From: Chara braunii
Taxonomy: Eukaryota; Streptophyta; Charophyceae; Charales; Characeae
Assembly: GCA_003427395.1 (NCBI GenBank)
Contig: BFEA01000064.1
Span: 3,339,160-3,359,285, forward strand
Length of the DNA stretch: 20,126 bases
Direction of reading: 5' to 3'
The notes beneath the pieces were generated by a model. It saw only the letters and a program-made list of their open reading frames with translations, ran no database searches and was not told the DNA's origin. The first letter of the stretch is position 1, and each line of letters opens with the position of its first letter. Position numbers and translations under genes: made by a program. This document shows, in pieces, positions 1 to 9,842 of the stretch.

Positions 1-76
<76 letters not shown>
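1..76. repeat. (CT)n microsatellite, at least 38 units, cut by window start
   Basis: Perfect CT dinucleotide repeat from the first base to about position 76. The left end lies outside the window, so the true length is unknown. A short imperfect echo (CTCTCTCT then GAGAGAGG) follows at 107-128. Confidence 0.98.
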
Positions 77-79
<3 letters not shown>

Positions 80-640
80 AGCAGTTGGGCATGTGACTAA
101 GCCCATTCTCTCTCTTTGACTGAGAGAGGATGAGCAGCAAAGCTCAAGGTAAGGTTCATGAAGGCTGACCTAACCGGCCTTTGACCCAAGGTCAGTCTCA
201 GTTCAAGGAAGACAAAGTACGAATGTCTGTTCGAGTTTCCTTATGAGAATTCTTAATTGCAAGATTAAGTCCATGACCGGACCCGGGCCCTCGCCCAGCC
301 AGAGGACATCGTTCTCGATAGGGAAGGGTAGCGGGCGGCTGACAACCATGATCGTGATCTGACTCAGAAAGCGAATCAAATATCAGGGATGCAGTGACTT
401 CTTCAGTCGTTTAGTACCATGCAGGTATACGTGCACTATACACCTCAGCTGACCTTTGAGTATTGCATGCGACTCCAAGGCACATCAGGAGCTTTGACAA
501 AAGTGTTATCATGAAGGTTATCCATGAGATATCATGTTATCAAATGTGACAACATCGGCCATGGGCCTCAGTTATATGGATCGTGCCAGCCAGTGGATGT
601 ATTTCCACAGCAGTAAGAGTTAATTTAGGCAAGCAATAGT
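77..640. other. Unassigned sequence, no gene or repeat recognised
   Basis: Mixed-composition sequence, with a GC-richer patch around 277-345. Reading frames are short and without recognisable motifs. The minus-strand frame at 540-743 is partly built from the arm of the neighbouring fold-back element and is not credible as a gene. Confidence 0.5.
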
Positions 641-793
641 CAAGAACTGCCATTTCGTCAAAATGGACATCTTTTATTTTTTGAACGAAATTGAAACCGA
701 GTTTTTTGGTCGAAAACTCGTCAACCAAAAAACTCGGTTTCAATTTCGTTCAAAAAATAAAAAATGTCCATTTTGATGAAATGGTCGTTCAAG
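641..793. mobile_element. Fold-back MITE, family A, short form (A1)
   Basis: Near-perfect inverted repeat. The left arm 645-713 pairs with the right arm 721-789 over 69 bases with about five mismatches, leaving a 7-base loop. Both ends carry the terminus AAC..CCATTT(C/T)(G/A)TC, and the element (645-789, 145 bp) is flanked by the direct repeat CAAG at 641-644 and 790-793. It has no coding capacity, so it is non-autonomous. The same terminus and the same 4-bp duplication length recur in A2 at 14208-14499. A 4-bp duplication is known for Sola, Chapaev and Ginger-type DNA transposons; the superfamily cannot be decided here. Confidence 0.9.
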
Positions 794-2012
794 GGACTAG
801 GACTATGAAAGTTACGCACACACTAAATAGGGTCACCTTAGGAGGACAACGTCCCAACTGATGGCTCGTGTATAGGTCTGATTCAGATGTAGAGCTGTGT
901 GTACCCCAATGCTAGGGCACATGAGAAACTCCCTTGGCCGGTTCACCTTTTACGCGAGTTGTAAAAGCTACTACACAAAGGTCGGTAGCTAATTGGGGAT
1001 ACGCCTCCTAAGGATGATGACAACTTCTTAGGTGAGTTATGCCTCATTGGGCCCTATCTTGTCGTAGAGGACCGTGAGAGTTACAGGCGGGCCGAGGTGG
1101 CGCTCTGACCAGTAGGTGTAAAACTCCATATATTTTTGCAAAAGACGAACTCCTATGTGACGTCATCAGGAGAACCTTTGAACCACGTATGCATATGCAG
1201 GTCAATGCGCTCCATAGCACACCATGATTAAACAAACTATTATGGATGTGATTTTTATTTTTTTCTTGGCCCCACATGATCATTCCAAAAGGGCAAGCTG
1301 AGAGTTGGAAAACGTGATGAGCGCACAATAGTGTTGGGACAAAAATGGTTGCGAAGTCTATGGTGGTTTAAATCATTAGTACTTCCGGATATCTTTTCCT
1401 TATGCGGATTTGTGATAAGCGCCTATGAAAAATGAACCAGCGCAAGCGCGTTTCCTGTTTTATTTCTTTTACGTCGCTTGTCATTATAATCCAACAGACC
1501 AAACCCTAAAGGTGATGGCACGTATATGGGTGCGTGAGCACATTTTGCCAATGAAAAGTATCAAGTGACTTAAGCCACTCAATCCTATGGAGTGAAATGA
1601 TGACGTTTTAGTTAACTAAAAAAAAGCAGGCTGAAGCTAATAGACATTTTTCAATGATTTTTGACGACTTCGCCAAGTTTACGATGCTCATGTATTATTC
1701 CTCTGCATTATGTCGACAGTTAGTTGCTCACCATTAGATAAGACAATCAACAAAAACAATTCCTAGAATTACATAAATCCTTCCATAATAAAATTACGTT
1801 CTAAATTTTTATTCCATCTTTAAAAATTGTCATTCTATTTTTAAAATATGTCATCGTACTTAAAAACTTTCATTAAAAAAAGGGGGTAGCCCTTTTTGAT
1901 TGAATTGCATGCTAGAGATGTAATGAAAGGCTGGATGAGCTCGTGGAATCTTTTCATTGAACTATTACTCCATTATAAGGTATTTCGATCATAAATAGGT
2001 TAATCCATCTTA
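794..2012. other. Unassigned intergenic sequence
   Basis: I see no coding region or element boundary that I can support. It becomes strongly AT-rich after about 1690, with short runs of A or T. The minus-strand frame at 1044-1328 has no recognisable domain and no codon-level support. A palindromic TAGTTAACTA lies near 1608-1617. Confidence 0.5.
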
Positions 2013-2101
2013 ATTAGAATCGGTGTTGCACGTTGTACGCGTACGAGTACGTATTCTGGCGTATGCATACGTAACCAGAAACCCGCGTACGTGTACGTGG
2101 G

Positions 2102-2133
<32 letters not shown>

Positions 2134-2494
2134 TCTTTTGTGTCAGGCCCTTCCCTTGGAGGGGGAACACACATGTAACACACACATCTGTTGTGTCAAA
2201 CCCTTCCCTCGGGCAGGTTCGAATTTGATGTTCAACTAGAAATGAAAAAAAAAAACAAAGTTGACGTGGTGGGGGAGGAGGAAACAATGTCGGGGAGAAG
2301 GAGGAGGAAGATGGCGTTGGAGAAGAGAGGGGGGGCAATGATGACGGGGACGAGGAAGAAGACGATTACAGGAGGAGGAGGACGACGATGACGAGGGGGA
2401 GGTGGACAAAGATGGTGCTGCTGCGGAGGAGGACGAGGAGGAGGAGGAAGATTGCGCAGTGGATGAGGAAGACAGTGTTGAGGAGGACGACGAC

Positions 2495-2554
<60 letters not shown>

Positions 2555-2963
2555 TACACACCAACTTACCTCCACGACAATGGAGAAATCGACGGCGACC
2601 CCGGCAACGGCGATGGCAACCTCCGTGGCGACAACGGCGTCGGCAACTGGAATTGCCAATGAGAAGGTGCGTGGCGTGAGGTGGGCAGTAGGGTTGGGCT
2701 GCAAGGCAGGGCAGGGGGTAGACTGTCCCGCCACGAATTCGAAATTCGCATCGGGTCCGTCTTCCCCCCGCTGCGCCTTGCAGCCCGGCTTTGTGTTGCA
2801 CCCATCCACGCCCCACTATAACCCCCAACCCCGACTGGGCCAAAAAACAGCCCGGAAAAGGACCCCTGCGACCACGTACGCGGTACGTACGCGCGCACGT
2901 GCATACGTGTACGCGTGTGCGCGGGGGCCACGTACATGTACGTCGTGCAACACAGATTAGAAG
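2013..2963. mobile_element. hAT-like non-autonomous element M1 (935 bp) with CGTACG-rich ends
   Basis: The inverted termini are CGGTGTTGCACG at 2021-2032 and, read on the minus strand from 2955, CTGTGTTGCACG (11 of 12 identical). Flanks are ATTAGAAT (2013-2020) and ATTAGAAG (2956-2963), a 7-of-8 direct repeat. An 8-bp duplication is the hallmark of hAT elements. Both subterminal zones (2033-2100 and 2870-2943) are packed with GTACG-type tetramers and hexamers, as in M6 at 15416-15768. The interior holds a 24-T tract (2102-2125), a duplicated segment (2139 and 2193, TGTGTCA..CCCTTCCCT), a purine-rich block (2255-2490), a CT/CA microsatellite and a GC-rich stretch. No transposase is visible. 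The interior lacks the AT-rich core shared by M3 and M6, so it may hold captured sequence. Confidence 0.72.
2497..2560. repeat. Compound (CT)n(CA)n microsatellite inside M1
   Basis: CT repeats run to 2530 and pass directly into CA repeats, with one CATA interruption near 2553. The long frames crossing it on both strands are products of dinucleotide periodicity (SLSLSL, THTHTH, RERERE) and do not indicate a gene. Confidence 0.97.
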
Positions 2964-3159
2964 ATATATGTTGTAGTAGAATAAAAGTTTAATTAAGATA
3001 TTTCATAAACTCATCCAAACTTTTTCATTCCATTTTCAAAAAATACATGTACTTGGAAGGGACAAGTAATTTTTAGACAGAAACTTCTCACATAAAATTA
3101 AAAATTTTTAAATTGGCAGAATTTTTCATGATAATTTTTAAATGTAAATGATTTCTTTT

Positions 3160-3859
3160 TAAAACCACCATTACCTCCGAGACGTTTTTTGGCGACCCTT
3201 ATTTTCAGTGCGCACCGAGTTTTATCGAGCCTGGGTTCTGTTTTGTTTCTTTTTTGGTACTCTCCTGGAAAAAAAAACAAAAAAAGCACGACTAGACTTT
3301 AAAAAAACGACCCGCTCGCAACACAGAAAAATAAAAGAAAAAAAACAAACACCCCTCGGAACGTGATACCAGGACCTAAAGCCATTATGTGAGTATGCCC
3401 TCAGTGAGGGTGTTACGGCAAGGGTGTTAGTTCCACGGAAGAAGGAAAAAGGCAAAAAAAAATGAAATTGAACTTATGGTGGGAAAGCATGTTCATACAT
3501 TCTGCAAAGTAATAGTGTGGGCATGCTCTCCTCCAAAAAGTGTCAGCAGCCCGTGGAGTGCGTCGTCCCTCTCTTGCGGGGTACCAAAATTGAAAAAAGA
3601 AAGAAAACTAGAAACACAAACAATGAAAACCTGAAACTGACCACTATAGCGGTTAGATACGAACGTATGAGTTTTTGTGTGAGCACAACTTGGTGCACGA
3701 CCTTCCCCGACATGATCTTTTGTTTTTCTTTTTGTTTTTCGAAGGGGCCCTCAAAGCCCAACTGCCGAGCCTCGTCCAACCAAAAAAAAAACAGAAAAAG
3801 TGGGGAAACGACCACTTTTTCCATTTTTTCCAACACTGGCAAAGGAAGTGGTGATTTAA
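3160..3859. mobile_element. Candidate Tourist/PIF-Harbinger-like element (694 bp), family R2
   Basis: The left end AACCACCATTACC (3163-3175) matches the reverse complement of the right end, AATCACCACTTCC (from 3856), at 10 of 13 positions. Both are flanked by TAA (3160-3162 and 3857-3859), the duplication type known for PIF/Harbinger MITEs. Inner inverted similarity supports pairing: a GGTACC/GGTACT block with A- and T-rich tracts (3250-3262 against 3579-3600) and a GAGTATGCCC / GGGCATGCTC pair (3392-3401 against about 3520-3530). The frames inside are low-complexity Phe/Lys/Ser runs. The termini are short and imperfect, so the exact ends are provisional. Confidence 0.45.
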
Positions 3860-4176
3860 TGGAATGCTTTTTCGCTTTTCATTTCTTGTGCGAATTTTTC
3901 TGTTGATCAATGTTAGTATACTAGTGTATGTATCCAGTTACAGAATATCCTGACATTGAACTCAGTTTCTAGCACCTGGAACTCCCCACCAATGTCGACT
4001 TAAAACTATGAAAATAACGGTTGAAAGCTTCAATTTGAAGGTTGCTCTTACTACCCCCATAGTGTATCTCCTTGAATGATGTTTGGGTGACAATAACTAA
4101 ATTGAATATTCTTTTGTTGGGGCCTCTAAACAATAATATGGAGGATTATCGTATGTTGTATGTATCTTACATTGAG
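3860..4176. other. Unassigned AT-rich spacer
   Basis: No gene, inverted-repeat end or tandem repeat recognised between the two TIR elements. Confidence 0.4.
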
Positions 4177-4647
4177 TTATGGTCTCACCGCACCACTCAC
4201 CAAAGTTTTTTTTTTTTTTTTCATTTTCATTTTTATTTTCCAATTGTAAGTTTGTATTGGTAATTCAACCTTATTTTCCGAAAGTTTACATCACCGCACC
4301 ACCTCACCAAACTTTTTTATCGGACAATTCTCTTCAATTTTTTTTAAAGTGGCATTTGTGAGGATTGACTAGCACTTCGATTATTCCTACCTACAAAAGT
4401 ACAAGTTGGTGAATCTTGTAGGTAACCCCTAAAAATAGTAAGTAAGAAACAAGTTCATGTTAGTAGTCTTACTAGTCTAGACCAATTCGTTTTTTTGTTA
4501 CAAAAACAAATCGGTTTGAACGTGACTTTGCGAGTCGAACAATGTAGTAATGCTTTGTTTTGTTATTTTTTAAGATTTTTTTTTTTTGTTGTGAGAACTT
4601 ATTACCAAAATCTCGGTTTGGTGAGAAGTGTGACGGTGTGACCCTTA
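4177..4647. mobile_element. Tourist-like MITE with TTA duplication (465 bp)
   Basis: The left end TGGTCTCACCG..CAC begins at 4180; the right end, read on the minus strand from 4644, is GGGTCACACCG..CAC. About 12 of the first 17 positions agree, and both ends then run into CTCACCAAA. TTA flanks the element at 4177-4179 and 4645-4647, as expected for PIF/Harbinger MITEs. The interior is AT-rich with T tracts and no coding capacity. A second direct copy of the left end (TCACCGCACCACCTCACCAA, 4291-4310) lies about 108 bp inside, so the element is partly duplicated or nested. Confidence 0.55.
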
Positions 4648-5280
4648 CTAGTGAAAAGGAACATGGCTATTGGTCCTCCAATTGAAAAAAAAATTGGCTT
4701 ACATGTGAATTTTCGTCCTCAGAAAGAAAATAAATGTAGGAAGTTTAGGCAAATTTATTATATCATCCCTTGTTGATATCCAACGGTCCAACCTTGATAA
4801 ATATGTATTGGTATTGTCTGCAATAATGGTTGCTAGTGTATATGTTTTTGTCGGAGCGAGACCCATATTGCAATTGGCTTTGACTTCTCCTCGAAAATGC
4901 AATTTTTTTTTTTTTATTATTTTTTTAAGCCACCATTACCTCTCTTAAGCAAACTTTTGTGACAAAGTTGTCCAATGCCACATTAATAAGCGGTTCACTA
5001 CCCAGCCAAAAAAAAAAATTGTCGTGCCCGTTTATTTCGGAACTGGCAAGTAACAAAAACGTTTATGGAAAAAAAACTCAAAGGTAGTAGAGTTTTAAGA
5101 AAGGTTTTTGTTCTCCCTGCATGTTGAAACAAATCAGGATAAATTAATTTTTCTAGTATTCATACAAGTTAAAGAAAAAATTATCTCAAAATTATCTTTG
5201 ACATAACTCTCGACAATTTCTTTGTAACGTTCTCAAAAATTCGACTTTCTATATATCGCGTCGTCAAGCTTCAAAATCTT
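4648..5280. other. AT-rich unassigned region with a solo R2 end
   Basis: At 4925-4941 the string TTAAGCCACCATTACCT matches the left end of the 3160 element and another copy at 12090. No matching right end was found. The rest holds A and T tracts (4903-4927, 5008-5018) and no recognisable coding region. Confidence 0.4.
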
Positions 5281-6035
5281 TTCAAGTGAGGTATCATTAA
5301 TAATTGTTTGATCGGGGTCCGGAGTCATCTTTTGTGATAATTTATATGCGATTATCTAGATTCCGATGTTTTATAAAAAACTTCCAAGATCATAGTAAAC
5401 CCGAACGGGTTTTTTGTAGCTGTGAATCCAAAGGCATAGTAAGGAGTCAACACCATACTATACATTTTCGGGCACATCCACTGGGGGATCCAAGAGAGTT
5501 GTTCCTTCAGGCTGTGTATAGTAAAACCTGCTTAGGCTAAGAAGATGCCTAGACCCCTTCCCTACTGGAGAAGTAGCCAGTGCCTTTCTGTTACCAAGTC
5601 TCTTTCGAGTTAGGCAGGTACGACGGGTCCTCTGACTTCCAGTAAAAAAAATCATTCAACTTGATCTCGTCGGTATCACCTATAGGTTGTAACGCTTCGA
5701 TATGTCGTTTAGTCGCTTGTCCCCAATACGATAGGTGATTTGCCCCTATTTAGTATTTCACCACCGAGACTAACGCCTTGCCGGTTTTAACCAACAGAAG
5801 GCAAAGGGTCGAAGGCCAGCGTGCATTCACATGCTTCCTCAAGTACACAAGGTCGAAGGGCCAGAGGGTATGTTTTTCCGAAAACGACCGCTCTTCGAGC
5901 CGCCTCATCTCGTATAAGCGTCGGGGGGCTTGCATCACAACTCCAGGAATGAAGTACATCAAGACATGCAAAACAAGAAGTGTAGACGATTTCCGTCTGC
6001 TCTTCGAGACTTTATGAATGTGTTTTTTTGGCATG
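5281..6035. other. GC-richer island, origin unknown
   Basis: From about 5280 to 6030 the composition is visibly less AT-rich than on either side. Several short frames are present on both strands (5304-5540 plus, 5750-6034 minus), but none shows a family motif. On the minus strand a frame between about 5680 and 5900 stays open for long stretches with isolated stops, which might mean a decayed gene or retroelement fragment. I could not identify it. Confidence 0.3.
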
Positions 6036-7230
6036 CTTTGTTTCGTCTACTATTTTTTTTTTTTTTTTCAAATCCTAATGGATGTTGGACGAAATTTTCT
6101 GTATATGTTGCTCCTCACTAATCGACTACTGTCTTTGCATGCATAATGTTTGATCGTTTTTGTTGCATGTAAAAACATTGTGCATAGTACGATTATAACG
6201 ATCAAGTGTTCGACTCGGGTGATGATAGTAGTTTATCAGCATTGGTTGAACCTTTGTTAAAAAAAGTTTAATTTAATTTGGCATGTGGTTTACTTGCTCA
6301 ATCACAAAACCAAGATCTACTTTAGTTTTTATTACATCAATGATGATTTTTCCAAGACTAGTAAGTGTAAAAAAAAAAAATAAGTTATTTAACTTCACCG
6401 CCAAATCATATTGTCAAGGACATTATCAATTAATACAACTATCATATATTAAGTTACAAATCTCCACCTAACACCGTTTAATTTTTAAAAATTTAATTTT
6501 TGAAAATTTAATTTTTGAAAATGAAACATTTCATCTCATTATTTTAGTGTCTCAATACAAGATACTAAATAGGTGGGCGATAAAAATATATTTTTTTGTA
6601 TGTATAAATATACTAAGAAAACTAAAAAAATTACTCATTATATGTGAAATGATATAAATTTATCATTAAACTATCTTCATGAGACATTCTTTTGAAATAA
6701 TTTCAAATAAATTATTAGTACATTTTTTTACCTTCGTGAGATTATTAGAACCAACACATGAAGTTTATGTATCATAAGGTGAAAAGAGTTTAAGGATGTT
6801 CTTATATGGATATGAACCTCATTCCCGTTCTATATACGTTGCTTCTGCTAAGCATTGGACCCTTATCGGAACTGATAGGAGAAATGAAGTATCAAACATT
6901 ATGATTCCCCATAATATGATATTCAAGAGCTTAGAAGGATATATATATATATATTAATAGAACAAGGTAGACTACATTCAAAACATCCTATACCATCATC
7001 ATCTAAACCAATATCGTATTTTCGTTATTGTATATGCCAAATTTTTTACAAGTAAACTCCTTGTCATCTCGATGGTAAAATATTATCTACTAGGTGTGTG
7101 GTCTACTCAACACAAAGTATTCGAGTACACTTGGATGGTCAAATATATGTTATACCAACATTATATAAACCATTGTTGTATTTTCATCGTTACATATACC
7201 ATTTTTTTGGCGACAAGCCCTTTTATCTTC
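6036..7230. other. AT-rich intergenic region
   Basis: No coding region supported. It contains an 18-base T tract near 6051-6069, a 15-bp tandem repeat at 6476-6520 and a short AT microsatellite near 6941-6956. Otherwise nothing recognised. Confidence 0.5.
6476..6520. repeat. Three tandem 15-bp units, ATTTAATTTTTGAAA
   Basis: Units start at 6476, 6491 and 6506. The second and third are identical; the first differs by two bases. AT-rich low-copy minisatellite with no evident function. Confidence 0.85.
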
Positions 7231-7502
7231 TCAATGGATGGACATGCGTAGCATACCGAAGATCTTCTGACTTTTTTGAACGCCTGAACATATTTGGGTG
7301 TTCGTCCGAACGCCTCCCGAATGTGTTCGTTCGAACATTTTTTTTCTTAATGATTTTTTTTCAGGTTTTTTATTTTGAACTCGAGTTTGATTACGAATTT
7401 GAACCACACACAATGCTACAGGGATGAACTGCCATTTATTAGTTGTGTGATAGCTATAAGACTCAATATGGTTGAATAATTGAAATCAATTGAGGAAATA
7501 AA

Positions 7503-7848
7503 GTATTTAGCTAGGTTGTTGGATTGGATGTCCGGGACCCCCCTGACCGTCCGGGATGTCCGATCGGACGTCTGGTCGGATGTCCGACCTAGCGCAAAAA
7601 AAAAAAACGTTGTCAGAAAAATCTGAAAAAACTCTATGTTATGTAACATAACAATACAAGCAACTTTTGTCTTGGAGTCATGATCAAATTCGCGGTCAAT
7701 CATGAGTTAAAAATCGAAAACCAAAAAAAAAAAAAATTGTTTACAAAAATAAAATAAAAAATTCCCGGACGAGGGGGTACCGGACGTATGGGGGAGATGT
7801 CCGGGGGAGACGACTGGCCCCCGGACCATTGGTAACCTAGGTATTTAG
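7503..7848. mobile_element. hAT-like MITE M2 (330 bp), GTCCGG-type subterminal repeats
   Basis: The 8-bp direct repeat GTATTTAG at 7503-7510 and 7841-7848 flanks the element exactly. The left terminus is CTAGGTTGTTGG; the right terminus on the minus strand is CTAGGTTACCAATGG. Both subterminal zones (7525-7590 and 7764-7825) carry repeated GTCCGG/CCGGAC and GATGTCCG motifs. The interior, read on the minus strand, matches the core of M3 and M6: CATAACATAG, then T tracts broken by GA, preceded by a block related to ATGATCCTGAAGCAAA. So M2 lies in the opposite orientation to M3. No open frame of transposase length exists. Confidence 0.88.
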
Positions 7849-8645
7849 ATCATTTTATATTTCTCATATAAAATGATAGTAAACTAACCTTGAGTTAAAA
7901 CGAGTATGTAATCGATGTGCGAGTCCAACAAGACTGTACATCCGAGTTTAAGTTTGTAGATGTACACGTTTGTCCATATCCTATTTTACACTCTTATAGG
8001 AAGTCCTTTGAACATGAAAGGAATCTTGTGTTAAAATTTGAGCTTCGTAATATATATTGTATATTAAAGCTCAAAAGTGTGACTGAAGAGATCCACCATT
8101 GAGAAAATAGATGACCTCTTATTGAGTTACTCAATTGTTATTACTATACTGTTAATGATCTTTGTAAACTTTCATGTGAAGTTTCATTATATAAATTTCT
8201 TAGAGGTTATAATGCAACAATATATTTTTATGAGATTGTCATATATCGATCATGAAAATTTTAAAGGAACCGATTTATTGTGTTATAATCATCATCAAAA
8301 CGAGAGTCAAATACTTTCTTATGTTTATCATAAGGTATCAAAACATGGGTATTCCGAGACAATCTGGTAGTACGAGAAAAGGCAGTTACAAAACTATACT
8401 CTATAGTCATTACATGTGCAAAAATGAGGTTTATGAGCTCAATATGAATTATCGTTACAATAAACTTCGATGTAGCATAAAGTATTTAATTTGAGTATAA
8501 AGGAATTTTTATTATAACAAAACAAATACTTTATAGGATGAAAATAAATAAGAAACTGACAGAAACCCCCAACATATCTTAACATTTACGGATTCGAAAA
8601 GAAAACAAATATTGTTCAAATACAAGTCCACAATCGGTTTGTACG
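7849..8645. other. AT-rich unassigned region
   Basis: Several 60-80 codon frames occur on both strands, with Ile/Tyr/Asn-rich composition typical of chance frames in AT-rich DNA. No domain, repeat or element end recognised. Confidence 0.5.
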
Positions 8646-9010
8646 AATAAATTAAACACTTGTAATCTAGGCTACCAGAGTGGCCCGGGTTCACTTGCCC
8701 GACCGGGCCAAAAAGAAATAAAAAAATAAAAATAATAAAATTATTTTAATTTAATTTTAAATTTGGTAAAAATATTCAATATGATCCTGAAGCAAAGGTT
8801 GTCCATATTCTGTTTCTGCATAACATAGTTTTTTTTTTGAATTTTTTGGATTTTTTTTTTTGGGGGGGGGGCTTGGGACCGTCCCTGGTCCTTGCACGGC
8901 CATGCCGCCCGGGAAAATAGGATGACCCGGGCGGCCCGGCTGGTAGCCTAGCTTGTAATTTTAATAACACAGATCATGAGTTCAAATTGTGATGGAATCA
9001 GTCCACTATA
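8646..9010 (+). repeat. Dispersed unit U, copy U1, interrupted by M3
   Basis: With M3 and one CTTGTAAT removed, the flanks read GAATAAATTAAACACTTGTA then ATCATGAGTTCAAATTGTG. This parallels GAATAATACACATGTAATTG..CACGAGTTTGAATTGCAC in copy U2. GAGTTCAAATTG resembles an RNA polymerase III B box, so the unit may derive from a SINE; a convincing A box is lacking. Confidence 0.5.
8659..8959. mobile_element. hAT-like MITE M3 (285 bp), GGCCCGG-type subterminal repeats
   Basis: A perfect 8-bp direct repeat, CTTGTAAT, lies at 8659-8666 and 8952-8959. The termini are a perfect 12-bp inverted repeat, CTAGGCTACCAG, at 8667-8678 and on the minus strand from 8951. Subterminal zones hold GGCCCGGG, CGACCGGGCC and GCCCGGG motifs. 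The AT-rich core (about 8755-8860) contains ATTCAATATGATCCTGAAGC and CTGCATAACATAG, then T tracts ending in an 11-T/12-G junction. The same core order is present in M6. The insertion target is a U repeat, and the matching U copy at 9596-9662 lacks it. Non-coding. Confidence 0.93.
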
Positions 9011-9066
9011 CAAACTATATGAACATGATAAACGTTTTTTTAAATACAAGTATACACATAATGTGG

Positions 9067-9145
9067 TGAGTGGCGGATTACCAGTGGTTAGGGCACCGGT
9101 TGAAAATGCATATTTTTGTTTAAGGTTGCAGGCTTAGAACTCCAT
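9067..9145 (+). repeat. Weak tRNA-like head (possible SINE start)
   Basis: GGATTACCAGTGGTTAGGGC at 9076-9095 resembles the D-arm and A box of a serine or leucine tRNA. GGCTTAGAACTCC at 9131-9143 is a poor B box. No full cloverleaf can be folded by eye, so this is not a functional tRNA gene. The following 330 bases are unique and no tail is seen. Confidence 0.25.
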
Positions 9146-9469
9146 AGCCTCGTGCATAGGCCGCCGACAGGGCGTTAGGTTGACGCACTACCACTTACAT
9201 ATTGAGAGCGCACTCGACCAAGGGACACGGATGTATATGGTGCATAGACCTGATCTGGGAGTCCATCTGAGAGGGTGCCCAATAAATACTAGCTTCTCTA
9301 TATTCCTTGGTCCTCCAGTATGGCAGGTGCACGCCCTCCCTTGGGGTTGCTGGAGGCTATGGGGGGAGACGACCCCGAGCGGGGCAAAATCAGTGGGATG
9401 AGCATAAGAGGTGTGAAGGGTTCATCTCTTTCCTAACAGGAGTGACTCATCCCAATAACATCTGGTGAC
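9146..9469. other. Unassigned mixed-composition segment
   Basis: GC content is higher than in the surrounding AT-rich DNA. The 73-codon plus-strand frame at 9180-9401 has no recognised domain. If the tRNA-like head before it is real, this could be the body of a SINE or a LINE tail. Confidence 0.3.
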
Positions 9470-9842
9470 TGCGGTGCATTGGCCTCCCCGTCGGTACATG
9501 TCACAAGTTCAAATTGGATAGAATTAATTGGCAACACTAATATCAGGGGTGGGGCTAGTCTTGTTCAAACAGAAGTACGACCCCGACCTCTATGGATGAA
9601 TAATACACATGTAATTGTTAGTAAAATAACTCACGAGTTTGAATTGCACTTGAATCAATAAAATACACTAGTATTATACGTCTTATTTATTTCCTTTTTT
9701 ATTTGTGTTCTTGTTGAGCTTTAGTGAAACAGAGGAACCAAAATAATTCAAATAGAAGTATAATCCTTGGCTATAAGGATGAAAAACATACATATGACTC
9801 TTAGTAAATGGGTCATGAACTCACATTATACGAACACAATAA
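9470..9842 (+). repeat. Dispersed unit U, three further copies (U0, U2, U3)
   Basis: U2 (about 9566-9662) and U3 (about 9748-9842) align over about 95 bases at a 182-bp offset. Shared blocks include TTCAAA(C/T)AGAAGTA, ATGGATGAA/AAGGATGAA, TTAGTAAA and an end TGAATCAATAA or CGAACACAATAA. U0 (about 9498-9525) shares only the CA(C/T)(A/G)AGTTCAAATTG block and what follows. U3 is the most decayed. U2 gives the empty site for the M3 insertion in U1. Confidence 0.6.

Noticed and set aside
540-743. 67-codon minus-strand frame
   Set aside because: Much of it is the left arm of the A1 hairpin.
2232-2960. Overlapping long frames on both strands (up to 203 codons)
   Set aside because: They are driven by the CT/CA microsatellite and a purine-rich block; peptides are SL, TH, RE or Glu/Asp runs with no domain.
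7098-7427. 109-codon plus-strand frame
   Set aside because: Crosses T tracts and the candidate CGAACG-type repeat zone; Phe/Tyr-rich, with no domain.
8940-8960. A-box-like GGTAGCCTAGCTTG as a SINE start
   Set aside because: This string is the right terminus of M3 plus its target duplication.
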